64,000 bases of DNA from JASHPR01 sp963739645 (GTDB lineage Bacteria > Actinomycetota > Actinomycetes > Streptosporangiales > Streptosporangiaceae), in NCBI GenBank assembly GCA_963739645.1, contig CAVUBM010000104.1, positions 1 to 64,000 on the forward strand. Direction: 5' to 3'. The notes beneath the pieces were generated by a model that was not told the origin of the DNA, did no database searches, and worked only from the letters and a program-made list of their open reading frames with translations. Shown here piece after piece: positions 55,898 through 64,000 of the stretch. Each line of letters begins with the position of its first letter. The first letter of the stretch is position 1. Made by a program: the position numbers and the translations under genes.

Positions 55898-56137
55898 ATA
55901 CCTGCGACGAGCGGAGCGGCTCCCGAGCCTCCCTTCTGGCCCCGTAGGTGATTAACCGGACGAGACAAGACCATCATGCTGCACAACATGCTAGGCCGCA
56001 GACCGCCCCCTGAGAGTCCCCGGGCAACCTACCATCGCAAACCGTTACCACCAAGAGATGTCCGCCTCACCGGCTGAGCCTGCTGGTATACCCCTGCCAG
56101 GACCATTCTGACAGCGCCGTGAACATCGCGCTGACGG
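55898..56137. other. intergenic region between murJ and pseudokinase gene
   Basis: 240 bases; nothing gene-like seen. The stretch upstream of 55898 should hold the promoter of the pseudokinase gene on the minus strand. Confidence 0.4.
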
Positions 56138-58021
56138 TCAGCGGAGCCTCGCGCGAACGGTGTCGGTCAGGTTGGTGAGCTCCCTGACCCCGAAGGCCTT
56201 GGCGAACATGACGTAGAGCAGTGTGGCCCCGCTGCCGCCGAGCGCGACGGTGAGCAGGGCGGCGATCTTCCCTCCGGATGCCACCGCGCCGATCATGACG
56301 GACACGGCGATGGCGAAGATCACGCCGGGAATGGCGGCCGCGTGCATCCGCAGCAGGCTGGAGCGGATCACCCGGCCGCCCAGGCCGCCGATGCGGTGGC
56401 TGAGCACCCGCCAGGCAACTACGGTGCCGACCAGGTTCGCGATACCGAACCCGGCGCCGAGCCCGGCCACGACATGCTTCGGCGGCAGCACGGCCAGCGC
56501 GATGAGGTTAGCCGTGATGTTGATGACCATGGTGACCACGCCGATGAGCGCGGGTGTCCGGCTGTCGTGCATCGCGTAGAAAACCCGCAGCAGCAGCTGG
56601 AACAACATGTACGGGAGGAGGCCGAGCGAGAACACGGCGAAGATCTCGCCCAGGTAGCGGGCACTGGCCGCCGAGGTGCTGCCGTACCCGAATACGCCTT
56701 CTGCCAGCGGCGCCCCGAGCACGGCCAGGATCAGCGCGGCGGGCACCACAATGACCGAGGCCAGCCGGGTCGCGGTGGAGAAATCCGTGGCCACGAGCTG
56801 GTACCTGCGCTCCGACGCGTGCGCGCTCATCCGCGGCAGCAGCGCTGTGATCACCGAGATGCCGACAATCGCGTAGGGCAGCTGGAAGAGCAGGTACGCG
56901 TTGCTGTAGGCGGCGAACCCAGCGCCCGCCGCCTTCTGCGATACCCGGGAGCCCGCCAGGTTCGCGACCCGGGTCGTCACCAGGAAGGCGATCTGGGTGG
57001 TGAGCACGTACCCGAACATCCAGCCGCTCATCCGGCGGATCTCCGCCACCTCGGCGCGCCTGAAGTCGTAGCGGGGCCGCCAGTGGAACCCGACCCGGCG
57101 CAGCGAAGGGATGAGCCCGGCGGTCTGCAGCACAATGCCGAGCGTGGTTCCGATGCCCAGCAGCTGGATCTCCCTCGCGGAGATATCCGATGGCGTGCGG
57201 TTCAGCCCTGCGGTCACCATGAACGCCAGGCCGACCAGGATTACGACCACGTTGTTGATCACAGGGGTCCACATCGGCGCGCCGAACTTCCCGCGCGCGT
57301 TCAGGATCGCCCCGGCCAGCGAGCTGACCCCGTAGAAGAAGATCTGCGGGATGAAGAAGTAGGCGAAGATCACCGTCAGGTGCTGGGCGTCGGCATTGCC
57401 GATGTTGCCCGCGTACAGGTCGGTGATCGGTGCGGCCAGCACGGTCGCGACTATCGTGATGCCGGCCAGCGCGAGCACGCCCAGGGTGAAGATCCGCTGG
57501 TCGTAGGCTTCGCCGCGGTCGCTATCCCGCTTGGCCGCGCTGATCAGCAAGGGCACCACGACGCTGGTGAGAATGCCGCCGAGAGCCAGGTTGTACACCG
57601 CGTTCGGGAGTGTGTTGGCGATGTTGTAGGAATCGCCCAGGTAGTGGGTGCCGATCGCGTAGATCAGGATGGCGTTCCGCAGGAAGCCGGTGAACCTGGA
57701 CGCGATGGTGCCCATCGCCATGACGCCGCTGGAGCGCACCAGGCTGGCGTCGGTCGGGCCCGCGGCGCCGGCGCGAGCGTACTGCTCGACGAAGGCGTTC
57801 CCGCCGTCCTGGTCTATCTCTGAAGGCTCAAGTCCGGCGGCCTGCTCGGTCACGGCGACCGATTCGGGCCGGTGCGCCCCGGTGGCGTGACGCGGTCCGG
57901 CGTGGGCCGGGCGCGGGGCTGACTCGTCCCCTGCCCACGCACCTGTGCCCGGCCGCGTGTCGCCGTGGGCCGGGTACGCCGGCATCGTCCGCGGGAAGGC
58001 TGTCGCCTGGAGGGAAGCCAT
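56138..58021 (-). CDS. murJ: lipid II flippase MurJ (MviN)
   Basis: 627 residues. After about 90 disordered N-terminal residues, the MATE-like core begins at SGVMAMGTIASRFTGFLRN and has about 14 helices, with GAILNARGKFGAPMWTPVINNVVVILV and QLPYAIVGISVITALLPRMSAHA as typical MurJ stretches. It flips lipid II for peptidoglycan synthesis. Actinobacterial MurJ often has a cytosolic pseudokinase extension; here that part is encoded by the separate neighbouring gene. It follows the DUF6049-like gene on the same strand by 20 bases. Confidence 0.92.
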   Translation of the reverse strand: MASLQATAFPRTMPAYPAHGDTRPGTGAWAGDESAPRPAHAGPRHATGAHRPESVAVTEQAAGLEPSEIDQDGGNAFVEQYARAGAAGPTDASLVRSSGVMAMGTIASRFTGFLRNAILIYAIGTHYLGDSYNIANTLPNAVYNLALGGILTSVVVPLLISAAKRDSDRGEAYDQRIFTLGVLALAGITIVATVLAAPITDLYAGNIGNADAQHLTVIFAYFFIPQIFFYGVSSLAGAILNARGKFGAPMWTPVINNVVVILVGLAFMVTAGLNRTPSDISAREIQLLGIGTTLGIVLQTAGLIPSLRRVGFHWRPRYDFRRAEVAEIRRMSGWMFGYVLTTQIAFLVTTRVANLAGSRVSQKAAGAGFAAYSNAYLLFQLPYAIVGISVITALLPRMSAHASERRYQLVATDFSTATRLASVIVVPAALILAVLGAPLAEGVFGYGSTSAASARYLGEIFAVFSLGLLPYMLFQLLLRVFYAMHDSRTPALIGVVTMVINITANLIALAVLPPKHVVAGLGAGFGIANLVGTVVAWRVLSHRIGGLGGRVIRSSLLRMHAAAIPGVIFAIAVSVMIGAVASGGKIAALLTVALGGSGATLLYVMFAKAFGVRELTNLTDTVRARLR

Positions 58022-58041
58022 CGGGCGAACCGAGGCCGCCG

Positions 58042-60515
58042 TCAGCGGCGGTCGGTCCAGCCTGGCGCCCAGGCGTAGTCATCTGTCTCCTCCGCTGGAT
58101 CGTGACGGCTAGCGTGGCCGGGGTCGGGATGACCGGGAACGACGTTATCGGTTACGGCCGGCTCCCCGGGCCGATCGGGGCCGTCTGTCGCCTCAGGGTC
58201 CGGCACCGGTCCCGTCTGCGGCGGTGCCGGACCTGGGCGCTGCGGTCCAGTGGCCATGTGCCCGGGGCCAGGGTCCGGGGCGGGTCCAGGTCCATCATGC
58301 TCCTCGCGCCCGTCCTGCCCGGCGCTGTCCTCCGGCCGGCCCCGGCGGCCCCGCCGGACAGCCCGCGTGGCCACGGTGAGCAGGAACACCGCCAGCGCGG
58401 AGGCGATGATTACCAAGGCGAAGGTGCCGTAGTGCGTGGCCTGTACGGTCATGGTCGCATGAGCGCCGGGAACCGGCGTGCCGTCCGCGCTGAGCAGGCT
58501 GAGCCGGAGCGTGGTCGAGCCGACGGCCGTGGCCTTGACCGCCAGCTTGACGATCTCCTCCTGGCCGGCCGGAATGACCACTGCGCGCTGCCGGTTGACC
58601 GTGACTCCGGACCCGGTCCTGACCCCGAGCCTGACCTTCACGTCGTAGGGCAGGCGATTGGAGATGGACACCGGGACCGTGCCGGACATTCCGCCCAGCG
58701 TGAGACGGCCGGAGTCGATGATCGTCAGCTTGGCGTACTGGTCCCTTAGGTAGGTGGTCATCTCCTGGGCCAGGGCCGACCCCTGCTGCGCGGCCGCGCC
58801 GTGACCCCGCCACGCCGAGGACTCCAGAGCCGCCGCGCCGTACCCGAGGCCGATCTGCCGGCCGAGCTGGACGTTCTGCAGCAAGCTGGCCTGCTGATCC
58901 AGATGGCGGGCCTGCGTCAGCAGCGGCACCCGCAGCGCAGCGCGGCTGACCGCGTGCGGGGCCTGCCGGTGCACCTGCCCCGGCGGGTTCGGGGTGGCGG
59001 CAAGCTGGCTCAGGCTGACCGGCCGCAGCCACGGCGCCGATGTGGTGTCGGAGAGCAGCGCGCTGGCCAGGCCCGCGGGAGGATCCCAGTGGCGTGGCGG
59101 GGCCACGACGATCGACCGGGGCAGCTCGGGCCGTTCGGCGGCGATCATCGCGGTCTCGGCCAGGTACCGCTGCGCCACGGAGAAGGAAACTGCCTTTGAG
59201 TTGGCCGCCCTGTTGGCGGTGCCGAGAATCTGCGTGATCGTGTCGTCCGACAGCAGGACGTTCAGCTTCGGGCCCTCGCCGTCCGGGGTAGACGTCTGCG
59301 CACTCGGCGTGTAGGTCTGCTGCGGCGACGGCGGCATGGTGGAGCTGTCGAGCACCACGGTGTCGATGCCCTCGCTCGCGGCGAGGTTCTCTAGCACCGC
59401 GTAGTTGGCGATGCCATCAGCTGGCCAGGCCATATCGTTCAGGCCCGTGCTCGCCGTGCTGATGCCCGTGGTGCCTGTGCCCGTGGTGCCTGTGTCCGTG
59501 GTGCCTGTGTCCGTGGTGCCTGTGCTGAAGTCGCGGCCCAGTATGGTGCCGGCCAGTGAGCGGCCCTGGACGTAGGCGCGCGCCAGGTCGGCGTTCAGGT
59601 TGTGCCGGATCAGGGCCGCGACATCCACATCTGCGTACGGGCGTGACGAAGACCGGCTGCCCGGCGGTGGCCGACTTGAGCTGCGGTGAGCCAGGCGGCG
59701 GCCGTCTTGCTCGCCGGCTGGAGTACGCCATGGCACCCGGCAGTGCCGCCGACCCGGTACGGCTTGGTCATCGTGCGCACGTTGGCCAGCAGGGCCGGGT
59801 CGACGGCCCAGGTGAGCTGGGCGCTTGTGGCGTAAGAGCTGCCCACGTCCAGCAATCCGGCCAGCCGGCCGCCGCTGGCGATGCTGCTGGCCAGGCCGTT
59901 GTTGAGCAGCCCGGCGCACAGGGCCTGGCGGGGCTGGTCAATCAGCGGCCAGATCCAGGCGATCTGCTGTGACTTGGGGTCCGGGCCCTTCTTCCCGGGC
60001 CAGAACGGCAGGAAGGTCCGGCTCACCGTCAGCGGGGCGAGGCTTGAGTTCTCCGCCTGGGCGGCGAGCGGGTACACACCGAACGTGGTCATCGGCACCT
60101 GGCTGACCGGCAGCACCACGGTCCAGTTGACCGTGGCACCGGGGCGGAGGGTTCCGGGCAGCGTCTTGGCCGCACCAGGCACGACCGAATCAGCCAGGTC
60201 GTTGCCGTTCGCGTAGGCCTGCAGCTCGCCCCGGCTGCCGAGCGGGGTGCTTGACGAGCGAAGCTGGACTGACAGCCCGGTCATCGGCCCTGAGGAGCTG
60301 TTGGTGAGGGTCCCTGAGACGGTCACGGGCCGGCCGGGCTGGGCGAAGGCGGGGCTTACCGAGGTGATCGCCAGGGAGACCGGGGGCGCTCCGTCCGCCT
60401 GCCGCACCGCGGCCTGGCTGGCGGCTGCGGGGCCGGCCAGGGCCAGGCCGGACAGCCCCAGCGCGGCCGCGGCCACGGCAGTGGCCGCGCATTTGGTCAG
60501 CAGCGGGCGAGGCAT
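58042..60515 (-). pseudogene. large secreted/membrane DUF6049-like protein, two frameshifts
   Basis: ATG at 60515 begins a signal peptide (AATAVAAAALGLSGLALAGPAAA) and a beta-rich domain. Near 59685 the frame shifts to give QLKSATAGQPVFVTP, and near 59640 it shifts again into YADVDVAALIRHNLNADLARAY, which runs on through a long domain, a transmembrane helix (LVIIASALAVFLLTVATRAVRR) and a charged tail to 58042. Restored length is about 820 residues. Proteins of this kind sit just upstream of murJ in actinomycetes. A 15-bp tandem repeat (59466-59525) adds a GTTDT/GTTGT run. Confidence 0.75.
59466..59525 (+). repeat. 15-bp tandem repeat within the DUF6049-like gene
   Basis: Four near-identical units of GTGGTGCCTGTG(T/C)CC. 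The unit is a multiple of three, so length change would add or remove five residues (Thr/Gly rich) without shifting the frame. Confidence 0.8.
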
Positions 60516-60630
60516 GGCGGAAATGCTATTGCGGCCGGGCCGGTGAGGTAGGCGAGGTGCGGAGTGTCCAGGATCGTCTCCCTCCGCGCTCCCCGGGTTT
60601 CCCAAAGCTTACGCGCAGCACTTACCCTCA

Positions 60631-62136
60631 ATGCCCGTGCCGGACTCCACTTCGCTGACCCCGCAGCAGCGCAAAGCAGCAGCCAGGCTGCTCGCCGCCA
60701 TTTCGCCGACGGCCGACGAGCTCGGTGCGCTGTTCACCCGCGAAGGTCACCAGCTCGCGCTGGTCGGCGGCTCGGTCAGGGATGCCTTCCTGGGTCGCGA
60801 GTCCTCCGGTGACCTGGACCTGACCACCGACGCTGTGCCGGAGCGCGTTCTGGAGATCATCGACGACTGGGCGGATCAGGTGTGGACGATCGGGATCGAG
60901 TTCGGCACCGTGGGGATGATCAAGGGCGGCAGGGTCTTCGAGATCACGACCTACCGGAGCGAGCAGTACGCGCGCGAGTCACGCAAGCCCGAGGTCGCGT
61001 ACGGCACGTCGCTCACCGACGACCTGTCCCGCCGCGATTTCACCGTCAACGCGATGGCGGCGCGGCTGCCCGGGCATGAGCTCGTCGACCCGTTCGGGGG
61101 CCTGCGTGACCTGCAGGGCCGCTTGCTGCGCACGCCTGCCAGGCCGCAGGATTCGCTCCGTGATGATCCGCTGCGGATGCTGCGCGCGGCCCGGTTCGTC
61201 GCCCAGCTCGGTTTCGCGGTCGCGCCGGAGCTGCGCCAGGCCATGACCCAGCTGGCCCCGCTGGTGCGGCCGCCGAAGGTGTCCGTGGAGCGAATAACGG
61301 CCGAGCTGACCAAGCTCATGGAGGCGGCCCTGGACAGCGGGCCATCCCAGGGCATCGCGCTTCTGGTCGACACCGGGGTGGCCGACCAGGTGCTCCCGGA
61401 GGTGCCGGCGCTGCGCCTCGAGCAGGACGAGCATTTCCGGCACAAGGATGTCTATCAGCACTCGCTGACCGTGCTCGACCAGGCCATCGCCCTGGAGGGC
61501 CGGTACGGCCTGGAGCGCGACCTGAGGCTCCGGCTGGCCGCGTTGCTGCATGACATCGGCAAGCCCAAGACCCGCAGCAAGCTGCCAGGCGGGCGGGTGG
61601 CCTTCCACCACCACGAGGTGAAGGGTGCGAAGATGACCCGGGCCCGGCTGACTGCGCTCCGCTTCCCGGCCAGCGTGGTGGCCGATGTGTCCCGGCTGGT
61701 CGAGCTGCACCTGCGGTTCCACGGGTACAGCTCAGGCGAGTGGACGGACTCAGCGGTCCGCCGCTACGTCAGGGACGCGGGCCCGCTGCTGACCCGGCTG
61801 CACGCGCTCACCAGGGCCGACTGCACGACCAGGAACCAGGCCAAGGCGCAGCGGCTGGCCCGGGCCTACGACAGCCTGGAGGACAGGATCGCGGTCCTGG
61901 CCGAGGAGGAGGAGCTCGCAAGCATCCGGCCGGACCTGGACGGCCACGACATCATGCGGATCCTGGGCATCGGGCAGGGCCCGCTGGTCGGCCGGGCGTC
62001 CGCGCATCTGCTCGAGCTGCGCCTGGAGCATGGCCCGCTGGGCGCCGAGCGCGCGACTCACGAGTTGCTGGCCTGGGCGGCGGACGAGGGGCTCGCGGGC
62101 CCGGGCTCGGCCGGGACCGCGCCGGCCGGCGACTGA
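60631..62136 (+). CDS. cca: CCA tRNA nucleotidyltransferase
   Basis: 501 residues. Adds or repairs the CCA end of tRNAs, needed here since tRNA-Ile lacks an encoded CCA. Class II features: LVGGSVRDAFLGR, SGDLDLTTDA (catalytic acids), RRDFTVNAMA, DPFGGLRDLQ, and the RRD/EDxxR helix RMLRAARFVAQL. The C-terminal half has an HD domain with HSLTVLDQAI and LLHDIGKPKTR. Divergent from the DUF6049-like gene; its 3' end overlaps the convergent MFS gene by 79 bases. Confidence 0.93.
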   Translation: MPVPDSTSLTPQQRKAAARLLAAISPTADELGALFTREGHQLALVGGSVRDAFLGRESSGDLDLTTDAVPERVLEIIDDWADQVWTIGIEFGTVGMIKGGRVFEITTYRSEQYARESRKPEVAYGTSLTDDLSRRDFTVNAMAARLPGHELVDPFGGLRDLQGRLLRTPARPQDSLRDDPLRMLRAARFVAQLGFAVAPELRQAMTQLAPLVRPPKVSVERITAELTKLMEAALDSGPSQGIALLVDTGVADQVLPEVPALRLEQDEHFRHKDVYQHSLTVLDQAIALEGRYGLERDLRLRLAALLHDIGKPKTRSKLPGGRVAFHHHEVKGAKMTRARLTALRFPASVVADVSRLVELHLRFHGYSSGEWTDSAVRRYVRDAGPLLTRLHALTRADCTTRNQAKAQRLARAYDSLEDRIAVLAEEEELASIRPDLDGHDIMRILGIGQGPLVGRASAHLLELRLEHGPLGAERATHELLAWAADEGLAGPGSAGTAPAGD

Positions 62137-63479
62137 CGGCTGAACATCCAGTACCCGACCGCGGTGATCGCGTACCCGATCGCCACCAAGCCGATGATCA
62201 GCGGCGACTTGCCGTTGAGTGGCATGAACACCGCGCTGAGCAGCGCCCCGGCCGCGAGCATGACGTTGAACATCACGTCGTAGAAGGCGAACAGGCGCCC
62301 GCGGTAGGCGTCGTTCACCTCCTCCTGGAGGATCGTGACCGCGCAGATCGCCACACCCTGCCCCGTCAGGTACAGGAAGAACCCGATCACCAGGAAGGCG
62401 ATCTGGTTGAAGGTCTCGCCCAGGACGCCGATCACCACCGCGCTGACGGCCAGCAGCAGCGCGATGCAGGTCGGCTTGGACAGCCGCCGGGTGATCGGCG
62501 GGACCACCAGCGCGGCACAGCCGTAGCCAACGGCCGAGAGCGTCGCCAGCACGGCGTAGTGACCCTCAGCCGCCGGCGCGCTGGACGGGTAGAAGTAGTT
62601 CCGGTAGAGCAGGATCGACATCAGCGACAAGATCCCGAACAGGAACTTGCTGCCGCCGGTGGCACCGAGCACGCTCGCCGGGCCGCGGTGCCGCAGCACG
62701 TAGCGCGCGCCCGCGGCCAGGTCGGCCGCGACCGAGGAGAGCTCGCTGAACAGCCGTCCCGGCGGCGCCCCGGCCGGCTCGCGCTCCGGTCCGAGCAGGT
62801 CCCGGCGCATCGTGGCCGCGACCAGGCTGGCGGCCACATAGCAGGCGCCGGCCACGAGCAGGGTGACCGCGGCGCCGCGCTCGGTATTGCCGGTGCCCGC
62901 GTTCAGGCCGAGGGCCACGATGCCCCCGATCGCGCCCATGATGCCGCCCGCGGTCGGGGATACCGAGTTGGCCATGACCAGCTTGTCCTCGGCGACCACA
63001 TGCGGCAGTGCGGCGGACAGCGACGACAGGAAGAACCGGTTCACGCCCAGCACCAGCAGGACCGCGATGTAGAGCGGAACCCCGGAGTTGCCCACGGCCA
63101 TGAGCGCCGCGGTCAGCACCACGAAGGCCGAGCGGAGCAGCGCGGACAGGGCCAGGATCTGGCGCCGGGACCAGCGGTCGATGAACACTCCGGCGAACGG
63201 GCCGATCAGCGAGTACGGCAGGTAGAGGACGGCGAACGCCGCCGCGCCCTTCGCCGGGCTCGTATATGTGGTCGCGTTGAAGAACACGTAGGTGCCGACG
63301 CCCGCGGTGAACACGCCGTCGCCGGTCTGCGAGATCAGCCGGGTCGCGAAGAGGCGCCGGAAGTTCCGCTCGGCCAGCACGGTGCGCAGGTCGGAGACGA
63401 AGGCTGACCGGGTGATCCAACTGAGCGGCTTCCTCCGGCTGGGACCGGGCCCGGTGCTGCGGTCTGCCTGGCGAGGCAC
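62058..63479 (-). CDS. MFS transporter
   Basis: 473 residues with about 12 helices and the MFS loop motif SLIGPFAGVFIDRWSRRQIL between helices 2 and 3 (GxFxDRxxRR). ERNFRRLFATRLISQTGDGVF opens the first helix. DHA-like exporter in general layout; the substrate is unknown. This gene stands next to cca and inositol-phosphate synthase in other actinomycetes. Its last 26 codons lie inside cca on the opposite strand. Confidence 0.88.
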   Translation of the reverse strand: MPRQADRSTGPGPSRRKPLSWITRSAFVSDLRTVLAERNFRRLFATRLISQTGDGVFTAGVGTYVFFNATTYTSPAKGAAAFAVLYLPYSLIGPFAGVFIDRWSRRQILALSALLRSAFVVLTAALMAVGNSGVPLYIAVLLVLGVNRFFLSSLSAALPHVVAEDKLVMANSVSPTAGGIMGAIGGIVALGLNAGTGNTERGAAVTLLVAGACYVAASLVAATMRRDLLGPEREPAGAPPGRLFSELSSVAADLAAGARYVLRHRGPASVLGATGGSKFLFGILSLMSILLYRNYFYPSSAPAAEGHYAVLATLSAVGYGCAALVVPPITRRLSKPTCIALLLAVSAVVIGVLGETFNQIAFLVIGFFLYLTGQGVAICAVTILQEEVNDAYRGRLFAFYDVMFNVMLAAGALLSAVFMPLNGKSPLIIGLVAIGYAITAVGYWMFSRQSPAGAVPAEPGPASPSSAAQASNS

Positions 63480-63574
63480 CCGCTCAGCCTACGGCGCCAG
63501 CCGCGATGGCCGGCCTCCGGCCCGAGCGGATGGCGCGCTGGGGCAGCCGACGGTTGCCGTGGCGGCCGGATCAA

Positions 63575-63618
63575 CCACACGCCGGGGGGCTCCGGGGGTC
63601 GTCCCCCCGGGCCAACAC
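63575..63618 (-). repeat. GC-rich dispersed repeat, copy 2 (inverted)
   Basis: Reverse complement of 37269-37313 with a few mismatches, again a GGGGGG/CCCCCC hairpin. It lies between the ino1 stop and the MFS start and may act as a terminator. Confidence 0.75.
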
Positions 63619-63622
63619 AGCG

Positions 63623-64000
63623 CTAGCGCTCGACCTCGCCGCGGATGAACTTGTCCACCAGGTCGCGGGCGACGTCGTCGCCGTACTGCTCCGGCGGCGA
63701 CTTCATGAAGTACGACGCGGCGGACAGGATCGGGCCGCCGATCCCGCGGTCACGGGCGATCTTGGCCGCGCGGACGGCGTCGATGATCACGCCGGCCGAG
63801 TTCGGCGAGTCCCAGACCTCAAGCCGGTACTCCAGGTTCAGCGGGACGTCGCCGAACGCCTTGCCCTCCAGGCGGACGAACGCCAGCTTCCTGTCGTCAA
63901 GCCACGGCACGTGGTCGGACGGGCCGATGTGCACGGCCGCCCGCTCCATCTCGTGCGGGATCTGCGAGGTGACCGACTGCGTCTTGGAGATCTTCTTCGA
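63623..64000 (-). CDS. ino1: myo-inositol-1-phosphate synthase, 3' part
   Basis: The last 126 codons of an inositol-3-phosphate synthase that converts glucose 6-phosphate for mycothiol and phosphatidylinositol synthesis. The visible part starts SKKISKTQSVTSQIPHEME, then IGPSDHVPWLDDRKLAFVR, LEGKAFGDVPLNLEYRLEVWDSPNSAG and ends ARDLVDKFIRGEVER. The frame is open to the window edge, so the start lies beyond 64000. Identity is firm from the conserved C-terminal blocks. Confidence 0.9.
   Translation of the reverse strand, partial: SKKISKTQSVTSQIPHEMERAAVHIGPSDHVPWLDDRKLAFVRLEGKAFGDVPLNLEYRLEVWDSPNSAGVIIDAVRAAKIARDRGIGGPILSAASYFMKSPPEQYGDDVARDLVDKFIRGEVER

Noticed and set aside
56342..57823. 493-codon open frame antisense to murJ
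   Set aside because: Composition-driven shadow; charged, repetitive translation with no domain.
59417..59731. Separate small gene within the DUF6049-like region
   Set aside because: Its protein-like part is the bridge between two frameshifts of the large gene.

Overview
The window joins two unrelated bacterial genomes. Bases 1 to about 16,670 look alphaproteobacterial: Bpt leucyltransferase, a ParE of the alphaproteobacterial type, PEP carboxylase, MsrB, a MetE-like protein, and an intergenic palindrome of a kind common in alphaproteobacterial genomes. From about 16,780 to the end the sequence is actinobacterial and contains a textbook actinomycete chromosome-origin region. The change falls inside a 5'-truncated kinase gene at roughly 16,670-16,780 and is best read as a chimeric join (misassembly or concatenated contigs). 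A natural transfer of this size, ending beside an oriC, is much less likely.

Alphaproteobacterial part (1-16.7 kb): a small lipoprotein, bpt, a fumarase/aspartase-superfamily lyase, a ClC chloride channel with C-terminal CBS region, a sugar ABC importer (two permeases and an ATPase, no binding protein), an SDR oxidoreductase, a second SDR cut off after about 46 codons where parE begins on the other strand, parE, a small protein of unknown function, msrB, ppc, a MetE-like methyltransferase-fold protein and the 3' end of a P-loop kinase.

Actinobacterial accessory part (16.8-31.2 kb): single enzymes and fragments typical of a variable region. These are a PPOX-fold flavoprotein, an FHA protein, an aquaporin, a cysteine hydrolase, two small regulatory or modifying proteins, an ICMT-like methyltransferase, an IS110 element beside a truncated reductase gene, a 2H phosphoesterase, a methyltransferase, a RibD/DHFR-like reductase, a YciI-like protein, a DinB-like protein, a phosphotransferase remnant, a DUF2252 protein and an alpha/beta hydrolase. 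A 50-bp exact duplication of the 3' part of tRNA-Ile (29,406 and 31,172), flanked by further direct repeats, marks a likely integration scar.

Actinobacterial core (31.2-64 kb): on the minus strand dnaA-dnaN-recF-dciA-gyrB-gyrA-DUF3566 membrane protein-tRNA-Ile, and on the plus strand rpmH-rnpA-yidD-yidC-khpB-rsmG-parA-parB, with DnaA boxes on both sides of dnaA and parS sites in and after parAB. Beyond these lie a threonine-aldolase-like enzyme, a GNAT protein, trxA-trxB, a SigM-type sigma factor with its zinc-finger anti-sigma factor, a pseudokinase membrane protein, murJ, a large secreted/membrane DUF6049-like protein, cca, an MFS transporter and the 3' end of inositol-phosphate synthase. 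Gene order matches Streptosporangiales/Streptomyces-type actinomycetes.

Several conserved genes in the actinobacterial part (PPOX, FHA, dciA, recF, the DUF6049-like gene twice, probably the sigM start) carry single-base frameshifts, while the alphaproteobacterial genes read through cleanly. Because dciA and recF should not all be dead, consensus errors are the simplest explanation. I see no clear novel multi-gene system. The most interesting leads are the tRNA-Ile integration scar with arm-site-like repeats and the possible bridge RNA upstream of the IS110 transposase.
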